Shown one piece after another: positions 45,701 to 54,197 of a DNA stretch of 64,000 nucleotides. Source of the DNA: Pseudomonadota bacterium. GTDB lineage: Bacteria; Pseudomonadota; Gammaproteobacteria; Steroidobacterales; Steroidobacteraceae. The DNA lies in assembly GCA_025357635.1 (NCBI GenBank), contig JANXOV010000009.1:19928-83927 (forward strand), in the 5' to 3' direction. The notes beneath the pieces were generated by a model that made no database searches, was not told the origin of the DNA, and saw only the letters and a list, made by a program, of their open reading frames with translations. The position numbers and the translations under genes are program-made. Within the stretch, counting starts at the first letter, position 1. Every line of letters begins with the position of its first letter.

Positions 45701-45796
45701 CAGGAAAGACACCGTGCCGACGAAGAACAACACGACGAACAATACGATGGGGATGATGGGGTTGCGGATCGCCCAGGCGGAAATGTTTTTCATCAC
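42722..45796 (-). CDS. RND efflux pump, HAE1 type
   Basis: A 1024-residue pump starting MMKNISAWAIRNPIIPIVLF. Proton-relay helix VAGVLVDDAIVEIENIVRH, twelve spans and two periplasmic domains are present, with a terminal LVIVPAVFTVIDDVEQW. It overlaps the adaptor stop (ATGA). No channel gene is adjacent, so it would share an outer-membrane TolC encoded elsewhere, for instance the one at 16-17 kb. It is convergent with the molybdoenzyme gene, with only 28 bases between. Confidence 0.94.
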   Translation of the reverse strand: MMKNISAWAIRNPIIPIVLFVVLFFVGTVSFLLLPINLQPDVAFPMVSVSVTQPGAAPAEIETQITQKIEGQIASIGSIRNISSRLTEGQSFTFIEFQIGTPIDRAVSDVRDAVAKVRSELPNGIDEPQVQRQDIDGGPFVYYAVTTTDLTIEQLSWLVDNAINKRLLGVKGVAQVFRGGGVDREIRVELDPARMQALGLTAVAVNEQLRSINLDAPGGRAQLGGGEQSIRVRGGAKSALDLGNTNIFLDASRYVRLNEIAQVRDGAAEIRSLSRLNGRPSVTFGVAKAKGASEVTVSDAVDAELKKITEEAPQIRLTKVYTTVDHTRSTYYSAISTLIEGSILAVVVVWLFLRNGRATAISALAIPLSAIPTFAFMELMGFTLNMITLLALSLVAGVLVDDAIVEIENIVRHMRMGKSAYQAALDAADEIGLAVVATSFTIIAVFLPVSFMGGFSGQFFKQFGLTVAVAVFISLLVARLITPVIAAFTLRVDDLHAHADGPIMQRYLQTLTWCVANRWKTIAGGVLFFVLSIGLMSIIPQSFTPADDFSASQLNIEMPPGVQLEDTARVSADATQLLLQQPEVANVTESIGEDGDVRQAAVYISLKKPGERKLSQKQWEQKLTPMLNQIPDGRINFANQDGGGMGRDISVYLTGDDPALVQATAVKVVEEMRGLKQLRGARINGDLPRPEIVVHPRLDIAAQLGVSVQSISQTIRIATLGDLPQYGAKFSLSDRQIPIRVSLIENARRDLNTLENLPVPTASGGSVPLKSVAELTFAQGPSTVRRYNQTRRVALEADLTPGVELGTGMDKLKALPALKNLPRGVRLVEVGTAEFMKELYENFTLAIGAGILMVFSVLVLLFARVFQPITILSALPLSLGGALLALVLAGLPFSLPVIIGLLMLMGIVAKNSILLVDFAIEEMRAGKPRLEALLESGHKRARPIVMTTVAMVAGMLPVALGIGGDSSFRAPMAVAVIGGLITSTLLTLVIVPAVFTVIDDVEQWIGPKTRKMLSASEGRLQIQS

Positions 45797-46953
45797 GGAC
45801 CGCTTTTCGTGAACTGCACCTTGACCGGTTCGCCTTCCTGCAAAAAGGCGCCCGCGGTGGTCACCACCCGATCCGAACCGGACAGACCCGACGCGATCAG
45901 AACGCCGTTGGACACGGTCCCGGCGACCCGCACGGCGCGCCGCTCGACCTTGCCTTGCACGTTGACGATCATTACGTAGTTGCCCTTGTCGTCGGTCAAC
46001 ACGGAGGACTGCGGCAGGATGGCGCGCTCGGCGTTGCTCACCACGACATCCGCGCGTGCAAACGCACCCGGACGCAGATTGGGTGCGGATTTTAGTGCGA
46101 CCCGAACGCTGCCAAGTCGCGTTTGCGGATCGATGACAGCGCCGAGCAAACGGATTTCACCGTCAAAGGCCTTGTCGATACCGGTCAGGCGGACGCTCGT
46201 CTTCTGACCCAGTTTGAGCAACGGCAGGTCTTGTTCGGCCACCTGCCCCCGTAACTCGACCTCCCCGCCTTCGGAGAGCCGGAATAGCGGCGCGCCGCCC
46301 GGTGTCGCGGTCTGGCCAACCTCGACGGCGCGGGTCAATATCATGCCATCGGCGGGCGCCCGCACCTCCGCTCGACCCAACCGGGCTCTGGACTCTGCGA
46401 GTTGCGCCGCCGCGACGCGGACCTTCGCCTCGGCGGTGATGGCGGCGGACTTGCGGCGCTGCGTTTCCTCCGCAGACAAAGCGCCCGAGGCGCTGACGCC
46501 TTCCGCGCGGCGGAATTCGGCCTTGGCAAGATCAGCTTCGGCACGCGCCTGCTCCAGCGCGGCATCCAGACTGGCCACCTGCGGCGCAAGCACTGAAACA
46601 TCTAACCGCGCCAGCACCTGCCCGCGCTTTACGCGGTCGCCGGCCTCGACCAGAACCTTGGCAACCCGGCCGCCGTCGCCTTCCACGCCGATGGGGATGT
46701 CATAGCGAGCACTGATGGTTCCGGTGATCGAGACGATGGTCGGCGCCGCGCTCACACCCACCGAGGTGACCGAGACCAGCGGAATCGCGTTTTGCCCGGC
46801 CGGAGAATTGTGCGGCCTCAGGATGGCAAGCAAACGCCACGCCAGAATTCCGACGAAGACTACGAAAAGGGCTATCAGCGCCCAACGGACGGGTTTATCG
46901 TCGACCCAACTGCGGCTGCCGCTGCTGGGTTCGCTATCAATGGTGATGCTCAC
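45793..46953 (-). CDS. RND periplasmic adaptor
   Basis: A 386-residue adaptor anchored by one N-terminal span (RWALIALFVVFVGILAW). Lipoyl half GGRVAKVLVEAGDRVKRGQVLARLD, hairpin helices (LDAALEQARAEADLAKAEF, ITAEAKVRVAAAQLAESRARL), second lipoyl half GMILTRAVEVGQTATPGGAP and barrel follow. It pairs with the pump that overlaps it. It is 57 bases downstream of ccmI on the same strand, so read-through from the ccm operon is possible. Confidence 0.93.
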   Translation of the reverse strand: MSITIDSEPSSGSRSWVDDKPVRWALIALFVVFVGILAWRLLAILRPHNSPAGQNAIPLVSVTSVGVSAAPTIVSITGTISARYDIPIGVEGDGGRVAKVLVEAGDRVKRGQVLARLDVSVLAPQVASLDAALEQARAEADLAKAEFRRAEGVSASGALSAEETQRRKSAAITAEAKVRVAAAQLAESRARLGRAEVRAPADGMILTRAVEVGQTATPGGAPLFRLSEGGEVELRGQVAEQDLPLLKLGQKTSVRLTGIDKAFDGEIRLLGAVIDPQTRLGSVRVALKSAPNLRPGAFARADVVVSNAERAILPQSSVLTDDKGNYVMIVNVQGKVERRAVRVAGTVSNGVLIASGLSGSDRVVTTAGAFLQEGEPVKVQFTKSGP

Positions 46954-46982
46954 GGTCGTCGGTCATTCCTGACTTGAATGCA

Positions 46983-47000
46983 GCGCGCAGTTGTGCGCGC
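46983..47000 (-). terminator. hairpin between ccmI and the RND adaptor
   Basis: GCGCGCA-GTTG-TGCGCGC is a perfect seven-pair stem 11 bases past the ccmI stop. No T tract follows on the minus strand, so it may be only partly effective or may protect the transcript end. Confidence 0.4.
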
Positions 47001-47010
47001 CGGCGTGTTG

Positions 47011-48006
47011 CTACGGGGTCACGCGGTCGATGATCAGATCGCGCGCGCCCTCATGGCCGATATCGTACGTCAGTTCACCGTATAAATCCCCTGCGCTCGG
47101 TGTCGGTTGTCCGCTGAACGAGATTCGCGCCGTGATGCTCACCTTCTGTCCGGCATGCAATGTCCGGCTCGCTATCATGGAGTCCGCCGCGGACAGTTTT
47201 ATGGGTGCGCCGATGTCGGATACGCTCATGCGCTTTGCCGCAAGCGGCGGTCCGCGAACACCCGGTTCGCTGGCAAAAACAAAAATCACCGAATCGGGCT
47301 TTGTACGCCCGGCCAACGCGGGGGCAATGCGCACGTTCAACGTGGCCTGCGCAGCCACGGCACCGGCCGCCGGCGCCTCCGGCATGCCCTCCAGCGCGGC
47401 AAGGCGGGCGTCCAGCATCTGCACCAATTGTGGCGGCGGGTTCATTGCCTTGAGTGCTTCCCAACGCGAACGCGCCAATGCCTTGTCGCCGCGATTGGCG
47501 GCGGCGAAGCCGCCGAAGAGCAGTGCTTTTGGGTTCTGCGGCGCAAGACTCAATGCGGTTTCAAACAATTTCGCGGCGGGCGGAATGATCTGGCCACCCG
47601 CGCGCATGGAGATGGCCTCGCCCATCCCAAGCGCGGCCTCGGCGTTTTTGCCTTCGCCCAGTTTGATCGCGTGATCATAGGCGGTGATCGCCTCCTCGAA
47701 GCGCTCCATTGTCATATAGGAGCGGCCCAGCATCAGCCATCCGGCCAGATCGTCCGGATTCGTCGCCAACCGGCTTTCCAGTTTGGCGACCATCGCCTGA
47801 ACCTCCGGTCCTTCCGCAGGCATCTGCTTCAGCCCGTCCCAATCCCAACTGGACCAGCGCGTGTAAAAAAATCCCGAAAGCAGCACGATGGTCAATGCGC
47901 TGGCAAGCGGCACCCAGCGATTGCGGCCGTTGCGCAACAGTGGCCACGCGATGATTGCAGCGGCCAGCATCGCCATGAACGCGGCGATTGCGATGAATGT
48001 CATCAT
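47011..48006 (-). CDS. ccmI: cytochrome c maturation protein CcmI (TPR)
   Basis: A 331-residue protein with two N-terminal spans (IAAFMAMLAAAIIAWPLL and WVPLASALTIVLLSGFFY) followed by periplasmic TPR repeats (LESRLATNPDDLAGWLMLGRS, FETALSLAPQNPKALLFGG) and a C-terminal beta domain. CcmI holds apocytochrome c for haem ligation with CcmF and CcmH. It is the last gene of the ccm operon, six bases after ccmH. Confidence 0.92.
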   Translation of the reverse strand: MMTFIAIAAFMAMLAAAIIAWPLLRNGRNRWVPLASALTIVLLSGFFYTRWSSWDWDGLKQMPAEGPEVQAMVAKLESRLATNPDDLAGWLMLGRSYMTMERFEEAITAYDHAIKLGEGKNAEAALGMGEAISMRAGGQIIPPAAKLFETALSLAPQNPKALLFGGFAAANRGDKALARSRWEALKAMNPPPQLVQMLDARLAALEGMPEAPAAGAVAAQATLNVRIAPALAGRTKPDSVIFVFASEPGVRGPPLAAKRMSVSDIGAPIKLSAADSMIASRTLHAGQKVSITARISFSGQPTPSAGDLYGELTYDIGHEGARDLIIDRVTP

Positions 48007-48012
48007 GGCCGG

Positions 48013-48453
48013 TTAACGGGAAAGCCCAGGTTCATCGTCGATCGGCATCTGCGTGCGCCTGCGCATGATGCGGTAAATCGTGACGATCCCGATCAGCAGG
48101 AGAATGAAAGGCGCCCCCCACAGCAACACCGTCTTGGCTTCGAGCGGCGGATTGTAGAGCACGAATTCTCCGTAGCGAGCAGTCATGAATTCCAGGATTT
48201 GCGCATCGGTCTTGCCCGCGGACAGCATTTCTTGAACCTGGGTGCGCAGGTCGCGCGCCAAGAACGCATTCGAGTCCGCCACGGATTCGTTCTGACAAAC
48301 CAGGCAGCGCAATTCCTTCGTCAGACGCTCGTAGCGCGATTGCAGTGCAGGGTCTTCCAGCTGGCCTTTATCATCCACGGCACGGGCGCCAGTCGCACCC
48401 AGCAGAAGCGTCATCAGGCCCAGACAGGCGATGGCGAGACTCCAGCGGCTCAT
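48013..48453 (-). CDS. ccmH: cytochrome c maturation protein CcmH
   Basis: A 146-residue thioredoxin-pathway protein. Signal sequence MSRWSLAIACLGLMTLLLG, then the thiol motif LRCLVCQNESVADSNA that reduces apocytochrome CxxCH, and a C-terminal anchor (LLWGAPFILLLIGIVTIY). This is the short CcmH form; the TPR part is the separate ccmI. Start ATG 48453 overlaps the ccmG stop. Confidence 0.95.
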   Translation of the reverse strand: MSRWSLAIACLGLMTLLLGATGARAVDDKGQLEDPALQSRYERLTKELRCLVCQNESVADSNAFLARDLRTQVQEMLSAGKTDAQILEFMTARYGEFVLYNPPLEAKTVLLWGAPFILLLIGIVTIYRIMRRRTQMPIDDEPGLSR

Positions 48454-48989
48454 GTCGCTTCCTTGCGTGCCGCGGCGATGCGCGGCAGGAATTCCTTGTT
48501 CCATGCATCCATCGTCATTGGCGCGATGTGCTTGAACACCACGCGTCCCTTTTTGTCGATCAGAAAAGTCTCCGGCGCCCCGTATACACCCCAGTCGATC
48601 GCGGTGCGCCCCTGCGCGTCGAAAGCAGCGGCAGTATAGGGATTCCCGAGCTGCGACAGCCAGGTCTGCGCCTTGTCCAGTTCGTCCTTCCAATCAAGCC
48701 CGATGATGGGAACGACCTTTTGCCGGGAAATTTCCATCATGGTTTCGTGTTCCTCGCGGCATCCCACGCACCAGGTGGCCCACACATTGAACACGTAGAC
48801 CTGTCCGGCGAGACTCGCATTGCCGACGGATTTGTCCGGGTTCAATACGTCCGGCAAGGTGAAGATCGGCGCGCTCTTGCCGATCAACGGCGATGGAATG
48901 GCGCGAATATCGCGATTCGGGCTCAATCCCATGGCGAAAATGACCACCAAGGCGATGAAGGCACCAATCGGCAACAAGAACTTCCACAT
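48450..48989 (-). CDS. ccmG: thiol:disulfide interchange protein CcmG/DsbE
   Basis: A 179-residue periplasmic thioredoxin-fold protein anchored by MWKFLLPIGAFIALVVIFAM. The active site is WCVGC in VWATWCVGCREEHETM, and the cis-proline region is YGAPETFLID. It keeps the haem-binding cysteines of apocytochrome c reduced. It overlaps both ccmF and ccmH. Confidence 0.96.
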   Translation of the reverse strand: MWKFLLPIGAFIALVVIFAMGLSPNRDIRAIPSPLIGKSAPIFTLPDVLNPDKSVGNASLAGQVYVFNVWATWCVGCREEHETMMEISRQKVVPIIGLDWKDELDKAQTWLSQLGNPYTAAAFDAQGRTAIDWGVYGAPETFLIDKKGRVVFKHIAPMTMDAWNKEFLPRIAAARKEAT

Positions 48990-50980
48990 CAGAGCGGACC
49001 TGCGGTCGAGGTTGCAACCGGCTTGGGATCATCAGCAGGCGAAGCCCCCGTCGGCACAGTGGCCTGAGATTTTACTTTGGTACGGTATCTGCGGTCAGTC
49101 GCGGCCATCACGCCGCCGATCGCCATGACCAGCGCTCCGAGCCAGATGAAGCGGATGAGCGGCTTGTATTGGATGCGCATGCTCCAGGCGCCCTGCCCCA
49201 GCGGCTCTCCCATTGCGACGAACAGATCGCGGCTCCAGCCGACGCTGATTGCCGCTTCGCTCATATCCGTTTCCTTGACCCAGTAGCGCCGCTTCTGCGG
49301 CTGCAGCATTGCCACCTGCTTGCCCTCGCGCGACACCTCGACGCGGGCTTGCAGCGCATCGTAGTTGGGTCCCTGCAATGGTTTGCTGTCGAGGAACTTG
49401 AACGTGTAACCCGAAATCACGAAGCTGCTGCCCGGTTTCAAGGCCACGTCTTTTTCGATCTTGTAGCTTTCCACGCCGCTTGCTCCGATCGCGAACATGC
49501 CGACGCCAAAATGCGCGATCGCCATGCCCAGTACGCCGGCAGTGGGCCGGGTGCCCTGACGCCAGCGTTGAATTGGATCCAGCAAAGAGGAGAACAAAAT
49601 CCAGAACCCGGCAATGAATCCGAGCAGGCCGACCCAATGAATCTGCCTGTAGATCAGTACGGCGACCATCAACGCCAGCGCGGCCGCCACGCCCAGCAGC
49701 CACCACAACGGTTTGGCCACCGCCGTCAGCCGTCCGCGCTTCCACGCGGAATGCATGCCGACACCCAGGAAAAACAGCAGCGGCAACATCGGCACCAGAA
49801 ACATCAGTGAGAACACCGGCGGACCGACGGAGATCTTGCCAATGTTCAGCATCTCGTAGACCAGCGGGGAAAGCGTACCCCACAGGACGAGGCCGGCGAC
49901 GATCACCAACAGGACGTTGTTCACGAGCAGGAAAAACTCGCGCGACCACATCTCAAATCCGCCCGGGGCATACAGCTTGGGCGCTCGCCATGCGTACAGC
50001 CCGAGCGAGCCGCCAATGGTGACGAGCAGGAAGCCCAGAATATAGAAGCCGCGGGTCGGATCCGTGGCAAAGGAGTGCACGGAAACGAGCACTCCCGAGC
50101 GCACCAGAAACGTTCCGACCAGGCTCAATGAAAAGGCGAAGATCGCCAGCAGCAAGGTCCAGCTCTTGAAGATACCGCGCCGCTCGGTCACTGCCAGAGA
50201 ATGAATGAGAGCGGTGCCCACCAGCCACGGCATGAACGATGCATTTTCAACCGGGTCCCAGAACCACCAGCCGCCCCAGCCGAGTTCGTAGTAGGCCCAC
50301 CAGCTGCCCAGCGCGATGCCGATGGTCAGAAACAGCCAGGCTGCGATGGTCCAGGGCCGCGTCCACTTCGCCCAGGTTTGGTCGAGCCTGCCTTCCAGCA
50401 TTGCCGCGCACGCAAATGCGAAAGCAACCGAGAAGCCCACATAGCCGGTGTAGAGCATCGGCGGATGAATGGCCAGCGCAAAATCCTGCAAAACCGGATT
50501 CAGGTCGGCTCCGTCGCGCGCCGCTGGCATCAATCGCAAGAACGGACTGGAGGTCCACAGCGTAAACAGCATGAAGCCGGTGCTGATCAGTCCCATGATG
50601 CCAAGCACTCGGCTGGAGAACGTCAGCGGCAACTGCCGGCTGAACCCGGCAACCGCAAGGCTCCATATCGACAGGATCAGGATCCACAGCACCAGAGAGC
50701 CTTCGTGCGCGCCCCACACGGCGGCGACCCGGAACAACAGCGGCAACTGCGAGTTGGAGTTGTTGGCGACGTAGGCGACGGAAAAGTCGTTGGTCACAAA
50801 GGCGTACACCAGCGAAGCGAACGCGAGCGCGACGAAAACGAATTGTCCGGTGACCGCCGGTCGGCTTACCATCATCCAGGTCGCATTTTGTCGCCAGGCG
50901 CCGATCAGTCCGAAGAATGCCTGCGCCATGCTCAGAAGCAGCGCCAGGATCAACGCGAATTGGCCGAGTTCAGGAATCAT
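48989..50980 (-). CDS. ccmF: haem lyase CcmF
   Basis: A 663-residue membrane protein with about 15 spans. The tryptophan-rich WWD haem-handling motif is GWGGWWFWDPVENASFMPWL, and histidines flank it (AIHPPMLYTGYVG, VSVHSFATDP). It ligates haem from CcmE onto apocytochrome c with CcmH and CcmI. Start ATG 50980 overlaps ccmE by four bases. Confidence 0.97.
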   Translation of the reverse strand: MIPELGQFALILALLLSMAQAFFGLIGAWRQNATWMMVSRPAVTGQFVFVALAFASLVYAFVTNDFSVAYVANNSNSQLPLLFRVAAVWGAHEGSLVLWILILSIWSLAVAGFSRQLPLTFSSRVLGIMGLISTGFMLFTLWTSSPFLRLMPAARDGADLNPVLQDFALAIHPPMLYTGYVGFSVAFAFACAAMLEGRLDQTWAKWTRPWTIAAWLFLTIGIALGSWWAYYELGWGGWWFWDPVENASFMPWLVGTALIHSLAVTERRGIFKSWTLLLAIFAFSLSLVGTFLVRSGVLVSVHSFATDPTRGFYILGFLLVTIGGSLGLYAWRAPKLYAPGGFEMWSREFFLLVNNVLLVIVAGLVLWGTLSPLVYEMLNIGKISVGPPVFSLMFLVPMLPLLFFLGVGMHSAWKRGRLTAVAKPLWWLLGVAAALALMVAVLIYRQIHWVGLLGFIAGFWILFSSLLDPIQRWRQGTRPTAGVLGMAIAHFGVGMFAIGASGVESYKIEKDVALKPGSSFVISGYTFKFLDSKPLQGPNYDALQARVEVSREGKQVAMLQPQKRRYWVKETDMSEAAISVGWSRDLFVAMGEPLGQGAWSMRIQYKPLIRFIWLGALVMAIGGVMAATDRRYRTKVKSQATVPTGASPADDPKPVATSTAGPL

Positions 50981-51447
50981 GTCTGCGGATTTCCCGGTGT
51001 GGCGGCAGGCTTGGGCGTGGACGCCGCCCGCTTGTTCTTCAGGGATGCCGCGACTTCGGGCGGCATGTATTTCTCATCGTGCTTGGCGAGCACCTCGTCC
51101 GCGACGAAAGTGCCGCCGCCATCCAGAGTTCCATGCGCGATGACGCCCTGCCCTTCTCTAAACAGGTCCGGCAACACACCGGAGTACTTTACCGGCACTT
51201 CATGGGCGAAATCGCTGAGCACGAATCGCACCTGCAGATCGCCGGGATTGCGCTGCACGCTGCCCTTTACCACCATGCCCCCGACCCGGAAGCGCTTGTG
51301 CTGCGGCGCCTTGCCGTCGGCAATCTGCGTTGGATCGAAATAGAACATGATGTTCTCGCGCGAGGCCATGACGGCCAATGCCACCGAAGCGGCCACGCCG
51401 CCGAGAATTCCCAACACCACCCATAGTCTTTTACGTCGAGGCGTCAT
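50977..51447 (-). CDS. ccmE: haem chaperone CcmE
   Basis: A 156-residue periplasmic haem carrier tethered by one span (LWVVLGILGGVAASVALAV). The OB-fold core has FRVGGMVVKGSVQR, and the haem-binding His lies in LAKHDEKYMPPEV, followed by a flexible Pro/Ala tail. Start ATG 51447 overlaps the ccmD stop; a longer extension reads into ccmD. Confidence 0.96.
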   Translation of the reverse strand: MTPRRKRLWVVLGILGGVAASVALAVMASRENIMFYFDPTQIADGKAPQHKRFRVGGMVVKGSVQRNPGDLQVRFVLSDFAHEVPVKYSGVLPDLFREGQGVIAHGTLDGGGTFVADEVLAKHDEKYMPPEVAASLKNKRAASTPKPAATPGNPQT

Positions 51448-51614
51448 GATTGCACCGATTCCTTTGCAGCCTGAGCGCGCCGCGCGCGCTGTTGAGCATG
51501 CGCCAATTGTCGCATTGCCGACCAGATGTTCCATGCCAGAACGCCCAAAACCAGCAAGACGCTCGGCCAGACGTAGGCGGCATAGCCGCCCATCGCAAAC
51601 ATTGAGCCGTTCAT
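51444..51614 (-). CDS. ccmD: haem exporter protein CcmD
   Basis: A 56-residue single-span protein (MGGYAAYVWPSVLLVLGVLA) with a positively charged C-terminus (QQRARRAQAAKES). It stabilises CcmE release from the CcmABC complex. I start at ATG 51614, overlapping the ccmC stop; the long upstream extension is a ccmC shadow. Confidence 0.93.
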   Translation of the reverse strand: MNGSMFAMGGYAAYVWPSVLLVLGVLAWNIWSAMRQLAHAQQRARRAQAAKESVQS

Positions 51615-52351
51615 CTGGATGACAATGCCTCTTTGATCCAACTGGATTGGCGTTCTCTGTTCAGCACTTCGGCGCGCAGGCGCGTACACAGCACGGCGCC
51701 GAAAAACAGCATGAACCCCAACAGGACCGACAGCAGCGGCCAGAGCATGCTGCCGGGCATCGAGGGTTTGGCGAATTTCGCCACTGTTGCGCCCTGATGC
51801 AGCGAATTCCACCACTGCACTGAGTAATGGATGATCGGCACATTGACCACGCCGACGATGGCCAGCACGGCGGCCGTGCGGTCGCCTCGCGCCGGATCAT
51901 CGAACGCCTGCCGCAAGGACATGACGCCGAAATACAGGAACATTAAAATCAGTTCCGAGGTGAGACGCGGGTCCCAGGCCCAGAACGTTCCCCACATCGG
52001 GCGGCCCCATAACGATCCGGTGATCAGCGCTGCGAGGGTGAAGGAGGCGCCGATGGGCGCGCACGCCGCCGCCACCGCATGACCGATCTTGATGCGCCAG
52101 ATCAATGCCACGGCGCCCGCCAATGCCATGGTCGTATAGGCGGACAGCGACATCCATGCCGCGGGCGCATGTACGTAGATGATGCGAAAGGCATCGCCTT
52201 GCTGGTAATCCGCGGGCGCGAAAAACAACCCCGCCACCACCCCGTAGCCGATGGTCAGGGCGGCCAGAGCGTACAGCCAGGGGCCAATGCTCCTCGCCAG
52301 TCGGTATACGTAGGGCGGTGAACCCAACTTATGAAACCAGGTCCACTTCAT
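51611..52351 (-). CDS. ccmC: haem exporter protein CcmC
   Basis: A 246-residue six-span protein with the WWD-type motif WGTFWAWDPRLTSEL and flanking haem-ligand histidines (YVHAPAAWMS and VNVPIIHYSVQWWN). It presents haem to CcmE in the periplasm. It lies 34 bases after ccmB. Confidence 0.96.
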   Translation of the reverse strand: MKWTWFHKLGSPPYVYRLARSIGPWLYALAALTIGYGVVAGLFFAPADYQQGDAFRIIYVHAPAAWMSLSAYTTMALAGAVALIWRIKIGHAVAAACAPIGASFTLAALITGSLWGRPMWGTFWAWDPRLTSELILMFLYFGVMSLRQAFDDPARGDRTAAVLAIVGVVNVPIIHYSVQWWNSLHQGATVAKFAKPSMPGSMLWPLLSVLLGFMLFFGAVLCTRLRAEVLNRERQSSWIKEALSSR

Positions 52352-52385
52352 CGAGGTTCCGATTTGACTGTCGTCAACATGCTCT

Positions 52386-53066
52386 TCATTCCATCGTGAT
52401 CCGTAACGCGGCGCTGGCCGCGAACGGCGCCAGAGTACTGGTGAACAGGCACAGCGCGCCCAACAGGTACAAGGGCCCCGCCGCGCTGTCGCCGTGAATG
52501 GCCCGATCCGTGGCGCTTGCGCCGAAAATCAGCAGCGGCATGGCCAGCGGCAGCACGATCAAGGACAGCATCACGCTGCCACGTTTGAGACCCACCGTGA
52601 GCGCAGCCCCAATCGCACCCAACCAGCTCAAGGTCAACGTACCCAACGCAAGGCTGGCCATGATCAGCCAGAAGGACTCGGCCGGAACGCTCAGCGCAGC
52701 CGCCATAACGGGCGCCACCAACACCAGGGCCACACCGCTCAACAGCCAGTGCGCGCAGGTCTTCGCAATGACGATGACGGTCAATGAATGTCCGGACAAC
52801 ACCAACTGCTCCAAAGTTCCATCGTCAGCATCCGCGCGAAACATTCCTTCAACGGCCAGCAGTGACGATAGCAAGGCGCCGACCCAAAGCACACCCGGCG
52901 CGATGTCTCGCAATACCGACAGTTGCGGGCTCAACGCCAACGGGAACAAGGTCGTGACGATCAAAAAAAACATCAGCGGTTGAATCAATTGATCCGGCCT
53001 GCGGAAACTCAGCCGCAGCTCGCGCCGGATGATGATCTGTACGGCGCCCGCCGTGGACACGTTCAT
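52386..53066 (-). CDS. ccmB: haem ABC exporter permease CcmB
   Basis: A 226-residue membrane protein with six hydrophobic spans, beginning IIIRRELRLSFRRPDQLIQPL as CcmB proteins do. It pairs with CcmA in the CcmABCD complex. Start ATG 53066 overlaps the ccmA stop. Confidence 0.95.
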   Translation of the reverse strand: MNVSTAGAVQIIIRRELRLSFRRPDQLIQPLMFFLIVTTLFPLALSPQLSVLRDIAPGVLWVGALLSSLLAVEGMFRADADDGTLEQLVLSGHSLTVIVIAKTCAHWLLSGVALVLVAPVMAAALSVPAESFWLIMASLALGTLTLSWLGAIGAALTVGLKRGSVMLSLIVLPLAMPLLIFGASATDRAIHGDSAAGPLYLLGALCLFTSTLAPFAASAALRITME

Positions 53067-53692
53067 TCGTCCAGCGCCAGCTGGGTTGCGCCAGCCCTCC
53101 GCACCAGGCCGTGATGCGCTACCACGACGGCGGAGCCGCCGCGGCGCACGTGTTCGTCGATCAATGCCGAGATCACCTCGACGCCGGCACTGTCCAGATT
53201 GGAAAAGGGTTCATCCAGAAGCCATAGCGGTGCATCGCAAGCCAGCACACGCGCCATCGCCACCCGGCGTTTTTGTCCCGCCGACAGCGCCCTGGCCGGC
53301 AAATCCGCATAACCCTCCGCACCGGTACGGCGCATGCTGGCCATCAGTTCGTCCACGCTGACGGTGCGCCGAAGTCCGACGGCGAAGCGCAGATTCTCCA
53401 GCGCGGTGAGATCGGCCTTCAGTGCCGCTTCGTGCGCGGCAAACGCGATATTGGATTGATAAGCCGAGCGGTCCGATCGAATATTGCTGCCCTCCCACAT
53501 CACCTGCCCTTCTTCGGGAGCGATCAGGCCGCAAACGACCCGCAACAAGGTGGTCTTGCCGGCGCCGTTGGAGCCGACAACATGCAGAAGCTGACCTGAG
53601 CCGACCGAGAAACTGAGGCCGCGCAGCACATGACGATCCCCCCGCCACACGTGGACGCCATCTACGCTCAGCGACGTGGAGGTGGTTTTCAT
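53063..53692 (-). CDS. ccmA: haem ABC exporter ATPase CcmA
   Basis: A 209-residue ABC ATPase. Walker A is GSNGAGKTTLL, the signature is ALSAGQKRRVAMARVL, Walker B is APLWLLDEPFSN and the switch His is in VVAHHG. It powers release of holo-CcmE. It is the first gene of the ccm operon. The promoter should lie in 53693-53761, just at the edge of the proposed island. Confidence 0.96.
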   Translation of the reverse strand: MKTTSTSLSVDGVHVWRGDRHVLRGLSFSVGSGQLLHVVGSNGAGKTTLLRVVCGLIAPEEGQVMWEGSNIRSDRSAYQSNIAFAAHEAALKADLTALENLRFAVGLRRTVSVDELMASMRRTGAEGYADLPARALSAGQKRRVAMARVLACDAPLWLLDEPFSNLDSAGVEVISALIDEHVRRGGSAVVVAHHGLVRRAGATQLALDE

Positions 53693-54197
53693 CTAAACGA
53701 GAGCTTAGCTAAATCAATCGGTTGAGGCCACTGTCCGATGTAAATTCGCAAGATTGCGACATGGTGCCCTCGCCCGGACTCGACTCTACGCACAAGTAAC
53801 TGATCTACCCGGATGGACAGCGTTTTCCGACAAAAACGTTGGCACACAATCGTCCCGCATCGTGCATCGAGCCCCTCTCAAGGTGTAACCTGCGTTCAAG
53901 TCCCGTGGGAAGCGCCGATAAATCAATGGGTTACGTGGCGCTCTATCATTGACGACCCCCAAAGGTGCGCCAAATTTTCTGCGCCTTTCCGCAAAGCATG
54001 CGCCTGTGTGTCGAACCTCGATGGGACAGTTTGACCGCCGTCGGCGCTGTAGGAATGATCCGATTTCGAATGCGTCGAATCGAAGGTATGCGCTCGCGCA
54101 CAGCAAAAAAAACTCTTCGGTGTTACAGATTGAGGCGTTGTTCGAGTTAGAAAATTGCGCAGCCTCCCACTCGCATCAATCCAATAATCGCCAATTA
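53693..54197. other. 505-base gene-poor stretch at the island's left edge
   Basis: It holds the presumed ccm promoter (53693-53761), the tRNA-Leu 3'-end remnant, and then about 410 bases in which I see no convincing gene. Short frames occur on both strands (for example 53813-54034 plus, 53923-54255 minus), without ribosome sites or familiar motifs. This may be eroded integration-module DNA. A weak AT-rich dyad CAATAAT/ATTATTG (54182-54203) sits at the stop of the next gene. Confidence 0.5.
53762..53783 (-). repeat. displaced tRNA-Leu 3' end (candidate attachment-site remnant)
   Basis: Twenty-two bases match the T-loop-to-CCA end of the tRNA-Leu(UAA) gene at 63880-63901, in the same orientation, with one difference (T at 53770, C at 63888). 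Read as tRNA this is position 68: A in the remnant, G in the present tRNA. A68 would pair normally with U5 of the intact gene, whereas the present tRNA has a U-G wobble. That is what a displaced original 3' end looks like after site-specific integration. Confidence 0.65.

Noticed and set aside
47107..48639. 510-codon plus-strand frame across the ccmI-ccmH-ccmG region
   Set aside because: It crosses three certain minus-strand genes and encodes low-complexity Arg/His-rich sequence typical of shadows.
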